Positions 9,252-16,438 of a stretch of DNA of 64,000 nucleotides are shown in pieces; position 1 is the stretch's first letter, and each line of letters begins with the position of its first letter. The stretch lies in the NCBI RefSeq assembly GCF_000721705.1, contig NZ_JOJL01000003.1, forward strand, positions 124,001-188,000, given 5' to 3'. Position numbers and translations under genes: made by a program. Source of the stretch: Actinoplanes subtropicus. GTDB lineage: Bacteria; Actinomycetota; Actinomycetes; Mycobacteriales; Micromonosporaceae. Under the pieces are notes generated by a model that saw only the letters and a program-made list of their open reading frames with translations, searched no databases and was not told the DNA's origin.

Positions 9252-9480
9252 GTGAAATGGGGACGCGCTCGCCGTTCGCAGGCGGCTCTGCTGGAGGAAC
9301 AGTCGCTCGCCCTGTTCCGGCAGGGCCGGGTTGCCGAGGCCGTGCCGTTGCAGGAACAGGCCGTAGAGCTGGTCAATGCGGGTCATCGCCGCGCAGGGCG
9401 AGAGCACCGTCGACGACCTGGCGATGCTCGGCGCGCTGAAGAGGTCGCCGGCCTTCCTCTCACGCTCGCCGAGGTCAGGG
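9252..9480 (+). pseudogene. Remnant of a TPR-repeat gene, frameshifted
   Basis: A frame from GTG 9252 reads VKWGRARRSQAALLEEQSLA and then LFRQGRVAEAVPLQEQAVELV, a recognisable tetratricopeptide unit. Near 9378 the similarity switches to another forward frame, which reads IAAQGESTVDDLAMLGAL, as expected for the continuation of such a protein. After about 9440 no TPR sequence remains and the DinB gene follows on the other strand. I therefore read this as a truncated and frameshifted gene fragment. A sequencing error would explain the shift but not the missing remainder. Confidence 0.45.
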
Positions 9481-9495
9481 CATCGTGGCCGGCCC

Positions 9496-10215
9496 CTACC
9501 CGGCGTCCGGAGCCTCGATCAGGTCGAGGTCGCGGACGCAGAAGCCGTGGTGTTCGAAGGTCTCGTTGAGCACCGTGCCGAGGCACTGCCGCACCGAGCG
9601 GCCCCGGGCGTACGGCGGCCAGACATCGTCGTCGGGCACCGGCGCTCGCGCCGCGAGCTGCCCAGCGGTGACCTTGTCGAGCCAGGCATCGAGCTCGGCG
9701 GCCTGGGCGTCACGCACGCTCACGATCTCGTCGAGGTCCGGGTCGAGCGAGAGGTCAAGGCCGTGCGCCTCGCGGTAGGGCTCGACGGTCGTCCCGATGC
9801 CCATCGGCGTGAACAGCTCCGTCGAGCCCAGGCAGCAGCGGCGGAACCACGAGTCGTGGACGAAGACCAGATGGCGCATCGTCTGCACCGCCGACCACTC
9901 GTCGTTCACACTGCGGCGCTCGATGCCGGGCGTACGACGGATTCGTTCAATCGTGGCGGCCCAGCCGGCATGAAGCTGACGCGATGCCTCGCGCAGATCG
10001 GCTGGGTCCTCGGAGCGAATCAGCACCCGCACCGGATGACGCCGGTCGAGCTCTGCCTCGACGTACTGCGCGACCTCGACACCGTTCACCACGAGGTTGG
10101 TGATGAGCCCGTCGATCACGGCATCCTGCATGACGACGCCGATCAGGCGTGCCCCGGTCAGATCGCACTCGCGGAACTCCGCACCGCGCAGATCCTCGTC
10201 GGCATATCGCGTCAT
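9496..10215 (-). CDS. DinB-family protein with pentapeptide-like N-terminus
   Basis: This 239-residue protein starts MTRYADEDLRGAEFRECDL. The first 45 residues look like pentapeptide repeats (A-x-L/F spacing in DLRGAEFRECDLTGARLIG). The rest is a four-helix DinB/YfiT-like fold (SVNDEWSAVQTMRHLVFVHD near 140, FEHHGFCVRDLDLIE at the end) with spaced histidines able to bind a metal. The family includes thiol-dependent transferases, but the function here is unknown. A second in-frame ATG lies nine bases upstream at 10224; the sequence TAGTAT overlaps it, so a leaderless start is possible. Confidence 0.78.
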   Translation of the reverse strand: MTRYADEDLRGAEFRECDLTGARLIGVVMQDAVIDGLITNLVVNGVEVAQYVEAELDRRHPVRVLIRSEDPADLREASRQLHAGWAATIERIRRTPGIERRSVNDEWSAVQTMRHLVFVHDSWFRRCCLGSTELFTPMGIGTTVEPYREAHGLDLSLDPDLDEIVSVRDAQAAELDAWLDKVTAGQLAARAPVPDDDVWPPYARGRSVRQCLGTVLNETFEHHGFCVRDLDLIEAPDAG

Positions 10216-10224
10216 GCTCCGCAT

Positions 10225-10537
10225 ACTAGGTCGGAGCAGCGGCAAGCCAGCCCCCGGCCGCCGCCGCGTACGGCAGAGGCGGAAGTAAGCGAAAGTTGCA
10301 CCCACCACAACAAAATGCCATCGCGGTGGTTTCAGCGGGCTCGGCCCCTGAGCCAATACGGCACGCACGCAGCTCTCGAGATTCCGGTGCAAGACGGGCC
10401 CACGACATCTTTGCGATCTCTGGCGTTACGGTTCCGCTATCCTCTGGCGCACATTCCGTGAATGATCTCCGCAGGCCTGATCGAGCGCCCGACGCCACAA
10501 AGCACGCCGACCACATCGGCCGGATACGCGCCGGACG
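10225..10537. other. Intergenic stretch without a recognisable gene
   Basis: About 310 bases separate the DinB start from the lspA stop. I see no convincing coding frame, RNA gene or strong hairpin here. Part of it must hold the promoter of the DinB gene, which reads leftwards. Confidence 0.6.
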
Positions 10538-11113
10538 TCACCTGGTCGACTGGGTGCGTGAGCCGTCACGTGCTCGCCCTGTCAGCTCGAGCACGACCGC
10601 CAGCACAACACCGACGGTGAGGCACATGTCGGCGACGTTGAAGACCGGGAAATACTGGGCGTCCGGCCCGAAGAGGCTGATCATGTCGACCACGTGCCCG
10701 CGCAGCACGCCCGGATCGCGGAACAGGCGGTCGCCGAGATTACCCAGGGTCCCGCCGAGCACGAGACCAAGCGCGAATGCCCACGGCTTCGAGCGAAGGC
10801 GCACCGCCACCCAGCCGATCCACCCGGTGACCGCGATGGCCACCAGCGGAAACACCCACGTGTGACCGCTTCCGACGCTCCACGCCGCACCGCTGTTGCG
10901 CCACAGGCACAGATAGACCAAGCCGCCGAGGATGCGGACCGGCTCGTTCTCGGTCAGCCCGTTGGTCGACAGCTCCTTGACGAGCTGATCCAGCGCGACC
11001 GCCAGCACTGCCACGACGCCGAGCACCGTGACGGCCTTGGTCGAGACCCCGGTTGCAGTCTGCTCGGCCCCCCGTAGATGCGAACTCAGGCCGGGCCGGC
11101 CGGTATTCGACAT
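10538..11113 (-). CDS. lspA: Signal peptidase II (prolipoprotein signal peptidase)
   Basis: LspA is the inner-membrane aspartyl protease that cleaves signal peptides of lipid-modified lipoproteins, such as LpqB and EfeO encoded later in this window. The 191-residue protein has four membrane segments and both conserved blocks: LCLWRNSGAAWS (the N-x-G-A-A-(W/F)S box), GNLGDRLFRD and FNVADMCLTVG carrying the two catalytic aspartates. I chose the ATG at 11113 because AAGGA lies six bases upstream, while the ATG at 11119 directly abuts it. It is longer at the N-terminus than E. coli LspA, as is common in actinobacteria. Another copy may exist elsewhere in the genome. Confidence 0.92.
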   Translation of the reverse strand: MSNTGRPGLSSHLRGAEQTATGVSTKAVTVLGVVAVLAVALDQLVKELSTNGLTENEPVRILGGLVYLCLWRNSGAAWSVGSGHTWVFPLVAIAVTGWIGWVAVRLRSKPWAFALGLVLGGTLGNLGDRLFRDPGVLRGHVVDMISLFGPDAQYFPVFNVADMCLTVGVVLAVVLELTGRARDGSRTQSTR

Positions 11114-11183
11114 CGTCATTCCTTCCCTGCGGGCGGCACGGCGGAACGCGAGCCGTAGAGGCCAATAGTTACCACACGGTGAT

Positions 11184-11245
11184 CCGGAACGGCCCCCGGC
11201 TCGCGCTTCCGCGAGCAGGGGGCCGCCATGCCGTGGAGGCGCTGG
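11184..11245. repeat. Direct repeat copy of the tmRNA 3' end and terminator (left end of island)
   Basis: This stretch matches 13453-13515 almost base for base over about 60 positions, with one-base indels in the C-run and the T-run. It contains the GC-rich hairpin 11191-11224 and the GCCGTGGAGG sequence that lies at the 3' end of the ssrA gene. The match stops inside the acceptor/T-arm region, as expected for an attachment-site duplication created by insertion at a tmRNA gene. The two copies bracket the AbiEi/AbiEii-like genes. Confidence 0.7.
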
Positions 11246-11333
11246 CCGCTTACTTGAACCCTGCGGCGCACGTACAGCACCTGCGCACCATCCTGCACCC
11301 GCCCAGCCTGGGCGCCGACCAAGCTCGAGGTCG

Positions 11334-11362
11334 TTCAGCTTTAGGTGATGTTCAGTTATGAT
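11334..11362 (+). promoter_or_regulatory. Candidate promoter of the two-gene cassette
   Basis: A -10 hexamer TATGAT (11357-11362) follows a weak -35 TTCAGC (11334-11339) at a 17-base spacing. It lies about 30 bases ahead of the first gene of the cassette and overlaps the palindrome at 11350-11366, so a repressor bound there would block it. Confidence 0.5.
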
Positions 11363-11366
11363 GAAC
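11350..11366. promoter_or_regulatory. Inverted repeat GTTCA-N7-TGAAC, probable operator
   Basis: The 17-base element GTTCAGTTATGATGAAC has perfect five-base arms and overlaps the -10 region of the cassette promoter. AbiEi-type antitoxins are known to repress their own promoters through inverted repeats, so this is the likely binding site. A near-identical element occurs at 13276-13292 after the last gene. Confidence 0.55.
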
Positions 11367-11391
11367 GAAAACTTGGAATGAACGGAGTCGT

Positions 11392-12435
11392 GTGTTGGTC
11401 GTCGTGAACGGTCTCTTGGATGCCGCACGAGAGCGCCTGCGTGAGTTGGGCGTCACTTTTGAGGTGGAGCACCGGGACCCCGATGCGGGCATCGACGCGA
11501 TCATCACTCTGTCGCGCGACAGCCAGCGGCAGCGGTACGCCGCGGAGGCGAAAGCACCGATGACTCTCAGCTCCGTGATCCGTGGCAAACAGGAAGAATT
11601 CGCCAGATCACCCGATCCGCAACTGATCATCGGTAATCGCATCAGCCGGCGCAGCGCCGACGCCTTCCGCGCCGCCGGCATTCAGTTCGTCGATGCCTCG
11701 GGCAACGCCTACATCACCTTCGGCAACGTGCTCATCGACGTGCGCGGCCGTACCGAATCAACCGCCATCTCTTCCGGCACCCACCGTCCGTCCGACCGGC
11801 CGACGCGTCCTACGAATATCTTCAGCTCTCGGCGTTCACAAGTCATCTTCGCGCTACTCAGCTGGCCGGACCTTTCGCACGCGACAGTCCGGGAGATAGC
11901 GGCCGCCGCTGGCGTCTCCACGGGACAGGCACACGACACCTTCCTGCGACTCCAGCAGGCCGGCTTCCTGACGACGGATTCAAGGAGACTGGAGCGGATC
12001 GATGAGCTCCTCGACCTCTGGACCGCCGCGTATTCGACGGGACTTGGCCCGCGACTTGAACTCGCCAGATATCACGGTGACCCGTCTCGGCCTCTCAGCG
12101 GGGTGACTCCCGAGCGGCGCGCCTATCGCAGCGGCGAGTCGGCCATGGGCATCGGAGTCGTACGTCCAGCAACGCTGACGGTCTATATCGACCATCCTGA
12201 TCCGAAGTTTCCAGTCTTGAACCGGTGGGATGCGGGCTGGGACCGTGAGCCAAACATCTTCCTTCGACAGAAGTTCTGGGCATCGCCGCGTGCTGATGAG
12301 GAAGAGTTCTCGGCGAACGGGCAGAACGCTCCGTGGCTGCTGATATACGCCGACCTCGTAGCCACACGGGACGCACGCCTCCGTGAAGTCGCACAGAGCT
12401 GGAGGGCCCGCTTTGCTCGATCTGACGAAGTGTGA
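11392..12435 (+). CDS. AbiEi-family antitoxin-like protein with nuclease-fold N-terminus (COG4861-like)
   Basis: This 347-residue protein resembles proteins annotated as type IV toxin-antitoxin AbiEi-family antitoxins. Residues 1-125 look like a restriction-endonuclease fold, with D35 in GIDAIITL and E52-A-K54 in RYAAEAKAP in the spacing of a PD-(D/E)xK active site, then IQFVDASGNAYITFGNVLIDV. A winged helix follows at about 146-200 (TVREIAAAAGVSTGQAHDTF). The GTG at 11392 follows GGAG; the TTG at 11395 is an alternative. Its end overlaps the downstream nucleotidyltransferase. Base composition is less GC-rich than the neighbours, which fits transfer. Whether it is an antitoxin, a nuclease or both is not settled by sequence. 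Confidence 0.72.
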   Translation: MLVVVNGLLDAARERLRELGVTFEVEHRDPDAGIDAIITLSRDSQRQRYAAEAKAPMTLSSVIRGKQEEFARSPDPQLIIGNRISRRSADAFRAAGIQFVDASGNAYITFGNVLIDVRGRTESTAISSGTHRPSDRPTRPTNIFSSRRSQVIFALLSWPDLSHATVREIAAAAGVSTGQAHDTFLRLQQAGFLTTDSRRLERIDELLDLWTAAYSTGLGPRLELARYHGDPSRPLSGVTPERRAYRSGESAMGIGVVRPATLTVYIDHPDPKFPVLNRWDAGWDREPNIFLRQKFWASPRADEEEFSANGQNAPWLLIYADLVATRDARLREVAQSWRARFARSDEV

Positions 12436-13246
12436 TCCCGCGCTGTTGCAGCTACCGGACGCGGTGGTTACCGCGCTCCTGGCTCAATCGACAGAGCTTC
12501 GCGCCGAAAATGTGATGATCGTGGGCGCACATTGCCGCGACATCTTGCGCAACGCCACGGGCGAGGACTCCGGGCTCCGAACCACCGAGGACATCGACTT
12601 CGGTCTGGCCTTGGCCGACTGGGCTTCGTATGACGGACTGACGAAGAGGCTGGAGCCGGTCGGGGACACCCGCATTCGATACAAGGTGGCCGACGTGCCC
12701 ACCGACCTCATTCCCTTCGGCAACCTGGAACGGCCGCCGGGCACGGTGCAGCCCCCAGCTCGCGAAGAGTCGATGGGCGTACTCGGCTTCACGGAGGTCT
12801 TCAAAGCTTCCCGTCCGCTTGCTCTGCCCAACGCCGGAACGATCCGCATTCCCACCATCGCCGGCTATGCCGCACTCAAGCTGGCCGCATGGCTCGACCG
12901 CAGCGCCTACAACAAGTACAAGGACGCCTCCGACATCGCCTCGGTTCTGCATTGGTACTCGGAGTTGCCCGAGGTCCATGCGTTCCTCTACGAAACGGAA
13001 GAGGGCGTGGACATTCTGGTCGAGGAGGGCGCGGACTACTCAGTGGCCGCGGCTCGGATCCTCGGACGGGATATCGCCGCAGTTCTCGGCCGCCGCACGT
13101 CCGAGCTCACTCGAAGCTGGCCGGGCCCGAGGGCGGAGTCGCTCTACGGCGAAATGGCCGTAACGAACGCTCCCACGTGGCCCCGCTCCCTGGAGCGCCG
13201 CAAGGAACTGATCCACGGCATGGAGCGAGGGCTCGGGCTTGGTTGA
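12413..13246 (+). CDS. AbiEii-like nucleotidyltransferase (putative toxin)
   Basis: This 277-residue DNA polymerase-beta-type nucleotidyltransferase has the glycine-rich start VMIVGAHCRD near residue 36, the metal-binding pair D60-I-D62 in TTEDIDFGL and a third aspartate D98 in VPTDLIPFG. The C-terminal half carries KYKDASDIASVLHW, typical of AbiEii/COG4914-type enzymes. Related toxins (for example mycobacterial MenT) add nucleotides to tRNA acceptor ends; that activity is inferred here. I chose TTG 12413 because GGAGG is seven bases upstream; GTG 12383 is possible. It overlaps the preceding gene by about 20 bases, as in toxin-antitoxin pairs. Confidence 0.75.
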   Translation: MLDLTKCDPALLQLPDAVVTALLAQSTELRAENVMIVGAHCRDILRNATGEDSGLRTTEDIDFGLALADWASYDGLTKRLEPVGDTRIRYKVADVPTDLIPFGNLERPPGTVQPPAREESMGVLGFTEVFKASRPLALPNAGTIRIPTIAGYAALKLAAWLDRSAYNKYKDASDIASVLHWYSELPEVHAFLYETEEGVDILVEEGADYSVAAARILGRDIAAVLGRRTSELTRSWPGPRAESLYGEMAVTNAPTWPRSLERRKELIHGMERGLGLG

Positions 13247-13275
13247 CTGAACCAGACCGCCATCCGGGAAGCCGT

Positions 13276-13292
13276 GTTCAGGAATGATGAAC
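13276..13292. promoter_or_regulatory. Second GTTCA-N7-TGAAC inverted repeat after the cassette
   Basis: The element GTTCAGGAATGATGAAC shares its arms and most of its centre with the operator-like element at 11350. It lies 30 bases after the stop of the nucleotidyltransferase. It may be a second binding site for the same regulator, or part of the ends of the mobile unit. Confidence 0.5.
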
Positions 13293-13452
13293 ACCGCCGA
13301 AAACTGAACGCGCCGGCGATCGGGCCACAGCACCACACCGAGCGCATGCCGCACAGCGATCGAGACCGCGGTCGCACCTGACGCGCAATCACCCGCCCAG
13401 CGCAACCACCCGCACCGCGGGGCGTCCGGGGGTTCGGCCCCGGAGCGGAATA

Positions 13453-13515
13453 CCGGAACGGCCCCGGCTCGCGCTTTCCGCGAGCAGGGGGCCGCCAAGC
13501 CGTGGAGGTGCCGGG
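13453..13515. repeat. Direct repeat at the ssrA 3' end (right end of island)
   Basis: This is the native copy of the repeat found at 11184-11245. It spans the tmRNA terminator hairpin and the last bases of the tmRNA acceptor stem. Confidence 0.7.
13460..13493 (-). terminator. Probable tmRNA terminator hairpin
   Basis: Arms GGCCCCGGCTCGCG and CGCGAGC-GGGGCC pair around a short CTTTC loop, ten bases beyond the tmRNA 3' end. There is no U-run, as is usual for GC-rich actinobacterial terminators. The copy at 11191-11224 folds the same way. Confidence 0.55.
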
Positions 13516-13875
13516 AATCGAACCCGGGTCCTTCGTTGCTTCGTCAGGGCTTCTCCGAGCGCAGCTCACTATGCCTCTACTCGCCCCTACCGATCACGTG
13601 AGCAAGTCGGTATGACGGGGCCAGTCGCTGATTGATCTCGCCGTGCGGTCCCCGCGACCGGGGCCGGTTGGCCAACCTCCTAGCTGATGCCGGAAATCTG
13701 GGACGGAGGTGCTCCCAGCCCGACAGACTTGCTACTCGCCTCAGGCGGCGAGAGCGAAGTCGCGCTGATTGTTATCGGCGCTTATTGGTTTCCGACGACC
13801 GATTCTCGAGACGACGTCGGCTTCCTCGGCTCGCTTCCCCTGTCTCCACGTACGAAGTCGAAACCAGTCACCCCC
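13503..13875 (-). ncRNA. ssrA: Transfer-messenger RNA (tmRNA)
   Basis: tmRNA rescues stalled ribosomes together with SmpB, whose gene is 700 bases upstream. On the minus strand the 5' end GGGGGTGACTGGTTTCGAC (13875 downwards) pairs with the 3' acceptor strand CACCTCC (13504-13510). The T-arm is CCGGGTTCGATTCCCGG. The resume codon GCC at 13777-13779 begins a tag reading ADNNQRDFALAA, ending in TGA at 13741-13743, close to the actinobacterial tag ADSHQRDYALAA. The discriminator A is at 13503 and CCA is not encoded. The length of about 373 nt is typical. The promoter must lie at or inside the CBM2 gene end; TAAGAT at its stop codon is a candidate -10. Confidence 0.95.
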
Positions 13876-13898
13876 TGGATCAGAACAACCTGGCAATC

Positions 13899-14534
13899 TT
13901 AGCTCACCCCGCACCTGCCGCCCACGACGGAGCAGCCGGACGGGCGGGTGTTGCCGCGGCCGGTGGCGCTGACCTGGTAGCCGAAGCCGGTCGAGGCGCC
14001 GGCGGCGAGCGGGGCGCCGGTGAAGACCACATTCTCGCCGTTCTGCGTGCCTCGGGCGGTGCCCCAGACGCCGAGCAGCCGCAGGTTCCGCAGGTCGGCG
14101 TGGCTGACGGTCACCGTCCACGAGCCGGTGGCCTTGCCGGTGTTCTGGACGCGTACCGACGCCACGTAGCCCTGGTCCCAGCTGGAAGTCACGCTCACGG
14201 TGGCGGAGAAACCCGCCGGGACGGTCCGGGTGGGCGTCGGCCTCGACGTCGTTGAAGACGGCTTCGGCGAGCGGCTGGTCGCCGTCGGCCGGGCGGAGGA
14301 CCGCGAGGGCACGGCCGACGGCGAAGGGGACGGAGACGGCGAAGGAGGCAGAACGGACGCGAATGGGGAAGGTGAAGGCGAGGTGGGAAGCACGACCGTC
14401 GGCTGCTGGGCGGCCTCGACCGGGCCGACGGCGCGCACGGCGATCCAGACGACCAGCATGACGAGGACGGCCGCGGCGGCGCTCAGGAAGATCCGGGCCG
14501 GACCGAGCGGACGGGCGGTGTGCTTTGCGGGCAA
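13899..14534 (-). CDS. Membrane-anchored or secreted protein with CBM2 carbohydrate-binding domain
   Basis: This 211-residue protein has a basic N-terminus and one hydrophobic segment at about 15-37 (signal anchor or signal peptide), a Ser/Pro/Thr-rich linker at about 50-105, and a C-terminal family-2 cellulose-binding module (FSATVSVTSSWDQGYVASV, then WTVTVSHADLRNL and GSATGRGNTRP-like sequence with two cysteines near the end). No catalytic domain is attached. It may bind cellulose or chitin at the cell surface. It sits between smpB and ssrA, 23 bases from the tmRNA 5' end, an unusual place for such a gene. Confidence 0.8.
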   Translation of the reverse strand: MPAKHTARPLGPARIFLSAAAAVLVMLVVWIAVRAVGPVEAAQQPTVVLPTSPSPSPFASVLPPSPSPSPSPSAVPSRSSARPTATSRSPKPSSTTSRPTPTRTVPAGFSATVSVTSSWDQGYVASVRVQNTGKATGSWTVTVSHADLRNLRLLGVWGTARGTQNGENVVFTGAPLAAGASTGFGYQVSATGRGNTRPSGCSVVGGRCGVS

Positions 14535-14581
14535 GCGGGGCCACCCTTCAAGGATCTAGGGCCGCCCGGCAATGTACCCGA

Positions 14582-15058
14582 TCAGGAGATGCCTTTGCTG
14601 CGTCGTCCCAGGGCCCGCGTGATCTCCCGCTGAGCGTCCCGCGTGGCCAGGTCCTGCCGCTTGTCGTAGCTCTTCTTACCGCGGGCGAGCGCGAGCTCCA
14701 CCTTGGCGTACCCATTCTCGAAGTAGACCTGCAGCGGCACCAGCGTGATGCCCTCGTCGCGCAGCTTGCCCTGGATCTTCCGGATCTCGTCGCGGTGCAG
14801 CAGCAGCTTGCGGGTGCGCCGCGGCTCGTGGTTGGTCCAGGTGCCCTGGGTGTACTCGGGGATGTGCAGGTGGTGCAGGAAGATCTCGCCGTCGGTCTCC
14901 TGGCCGAACGCGTCGGTCAGCGACGCGCGCCCGGCCCGCAGCGACTTCACCTCGGTGCCGGTGAGGGCCATGCCGGCCTCGTACGTGTCGAGGATCGCGT
15001 AGTCGTGCCGGGCCTTGCGGTTGGAGGCGACGACCTTGCGCCCCTGTTCGCGTGGCAT
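14582..15058 (-). CDS. smpB: SsrA-binding protein SmpB
   Basis: SmpB (158 residues) binds the tRNA-like part of tmRNA and delivers it to stalled ribosomes. The sequence shows [39 protein letters not shown] and the C-terminal tail [20 protein letters not shown], all standard for the family. The ATG at 15058 gives the normal length. It lies between the M23 peptidase and CBM2 genes on the same strand, with ssrA further downstream. Confidence 0.97.
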   Translation of the reverse strand: MPREQGRKVVASNRKARHDYAILDTYEAGMALTGTEVKSLRAGRASLTDAFGQETDGEIFLHHLHIPEYTQGTWTNHEPRRTRKLLLHRDEIRKIQGKLRDEGITLVPLQVYFENGYAKVELALARGKKSYDKRQDLATRDAQREITRALGRRSKGIS

Positions 15059-15101
15059 GCCGGCGACCCCCTGAAGATTGAGCGGAACGAACCCGCCAAA
15101 G

Positions 15102-16337
15102 TTAACAAAGGCAGTTCGGCAGATATTGCAGGGGATTCCTCGGTACGCCGTTGAAGCGGGTCTCGAAGTGCAAGTGGTTGCCGGTGGACGCGCCGGTGGT
15201 GCCGACCCGGCCGATCACCTCGCCCCGCTGCACGTACTCCCCCACGCTGACCAGGATCGCCGACTGATGCCCGTAGCAGGTCTCGAAGGCGTCCCCGTCG
15301 ACGCGCCCGTGGTCGATGCAGGTGTAGTTGCCGTACCCGTCGCTCCAGCCGGCCCGGATCACGTGCCCGGCGGCCGCGGCTCGGATCGGGGTGCCCCGGG
15401 GCGCCGCGAAGTCGGTGCCGGCGTGCAACTGCCAGACTCGGTAGTACGGGTCGTAGCGCTCGCCGAAATCGCTGGACTTCCAGCCGTGTACGGGCATGAG
15501 CAGCTGGCCCCCGTCGTACCGGCCGTCGCCCGACTTGACCGCCCAGCCGCGCAGCGCCGCCCGGATCCGCTGCTCCTCGGCGACCGCCTGCCGGTAGCGG
15601 GCCAGCACGGCGGCCCGCTGGGCGTTGGCCAGCCGCAACGCCGCCTGCCGGGTGGCCACCAGCTGTGCCAGCGCCGCCTTGGCGCTCACCGCCGCGGTCT
15701 GCGCGTCCTTGGCCGCCAGCAGCTTGCCCTGGGCCAGCGCCTCGGCGTCCTCGGCCTGCCGCTTGGCCAGCCCGGCCTGGTCCTGGGCGCTGCGCGCGAC
15801 CCGGCGGGTGTCGATCAGCCGGTCGACCTCCCGCTGCTGGGCGTGCATGAGCTGGTCGATCAGGCTGAGCCGGTCCATCAGGTCGGCCGGGCCGGTGGCG
15901 TCGACCAGCACGTTGATCCGGGAGAACGTGCTGCCCATGTAGCTGGCCTGGGCGATCTGGTCGACCCGGCCGCGGGCGTCCTCGAACTGGTCCTGCGCCC
16001 GCTGGTAGTCGCCGGCGACCTTGGCGTAGGCGATGCGGGCCGCGTTGGCCTGGCGGCCGGCGGTGTTGGCCGCGGTGATCGCGGCGGCGAGGGTGCCCCG
16101 GGAGGTGGCCACCCGCAGTTCGGCGGCGGGCATCGCGTTCGTGGCGGCCTCCAGGCGGAGTGCCGCGACGCGCGCTTGTTCGGTGGCGTTTTCCAGTACG
16201 GCTGAAGCGCGGTCCACGGCCTTTGCGGCGCTTGCGGCGTCCCCCGGGTCGGCGAAGGCGGGCGTGGGTGCGACCATCGCGCTCCCCAAGCACGCACATA
16301 TCACCACAAGGAGCCTATGTCGGCATTTGGACCACAC
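15102..16337 (-). CDS. Secreted M23 metallopeptidase with coiled coil (EnvC/RipC-like)
   Basis: This 411-residue exported protein has a signal peptide (about 1-30, ending near TPAFA), a long alanine-rich coiled coil (about 35-265) and a C-terminal LytM domain. The zinc ligands appear in [15 protein letters not shown] (H and D) and in the HLHFE box near the end. Proteins of this plan act at division with FtsEX, which controls septal hydrolases through a coiled-coil partner, and ftsX-ftsE lie immediately upstream. That link is inference from order. The start is GTG at 16337. A terminator hairpin separates it from ftsX, so it likely has its own promoter. Confidence 0.88.
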   Translation of the reverse strand: MWSKCRHRLLVVICACLGSAMVAPTPAFADPGDAASAAKAVDRASAVLENATEQARVAALRLEAATNAMPAAELRVATSRGTLAAAITAANTAGRQANAARIAYAKVAGDYQRAQDQFEDARGRVDQIAQASYMGSTFSRINVLVDATGPADLMDRLSLIDQLMHAQQREVDRLIDTRRVARSAQDQAGLAKRQAEDAEALAQGKLLAAKDAQTAAVSAKAALAQLVATRQAALRLANAQRAAVLARYRQAVAEEQRIRAALRGWAVKSGDGRYDGGQLLMPVHGWKSSDFGERYDPYYRVWQLHAGTDFAAPRGTPIRAAAAGHVIRAGWSDGYGNYTCIDHGRVDGDAFETCYGHQSAILVSVGEYVQRGEVIGRVGTTGASTGNHLHFETRFNGVPRNPLQYLPNCLC

Positions 16338-16384
16338 GGAGACTCACCGTACCCCCGTTGTCCGTCGAAGTTGCCGAAAACGCC

Positions 16385-16418
16385 CAACGGCCGCGTTCCA
16401 GCAGGAACGCGGCCGTTG
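16385..16418 (-). terminator. Intrinsic terminator after ftsX
   Basis: Perfect 15-base arms (CAACGGCCGCGTTCC and its complement) enclose the loop AGCA. It lies 20 bases past the ftsX stop. On the minus strand, GGGCGTTTT follows shortly after. Confidence 0.75.
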
Positions 16419-16438
16419 TTGTGATCAGCGCACGAGTG

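Noticed and set aside
13741..14544. A 267-codon minus-strand frame ending in ADNNQRDFALAA
   Set aside because: Only the last residues are meaningful, as the tmRNA tag; the rest is an out-of-frame reading of the CBM2 gene and tmRNA body.
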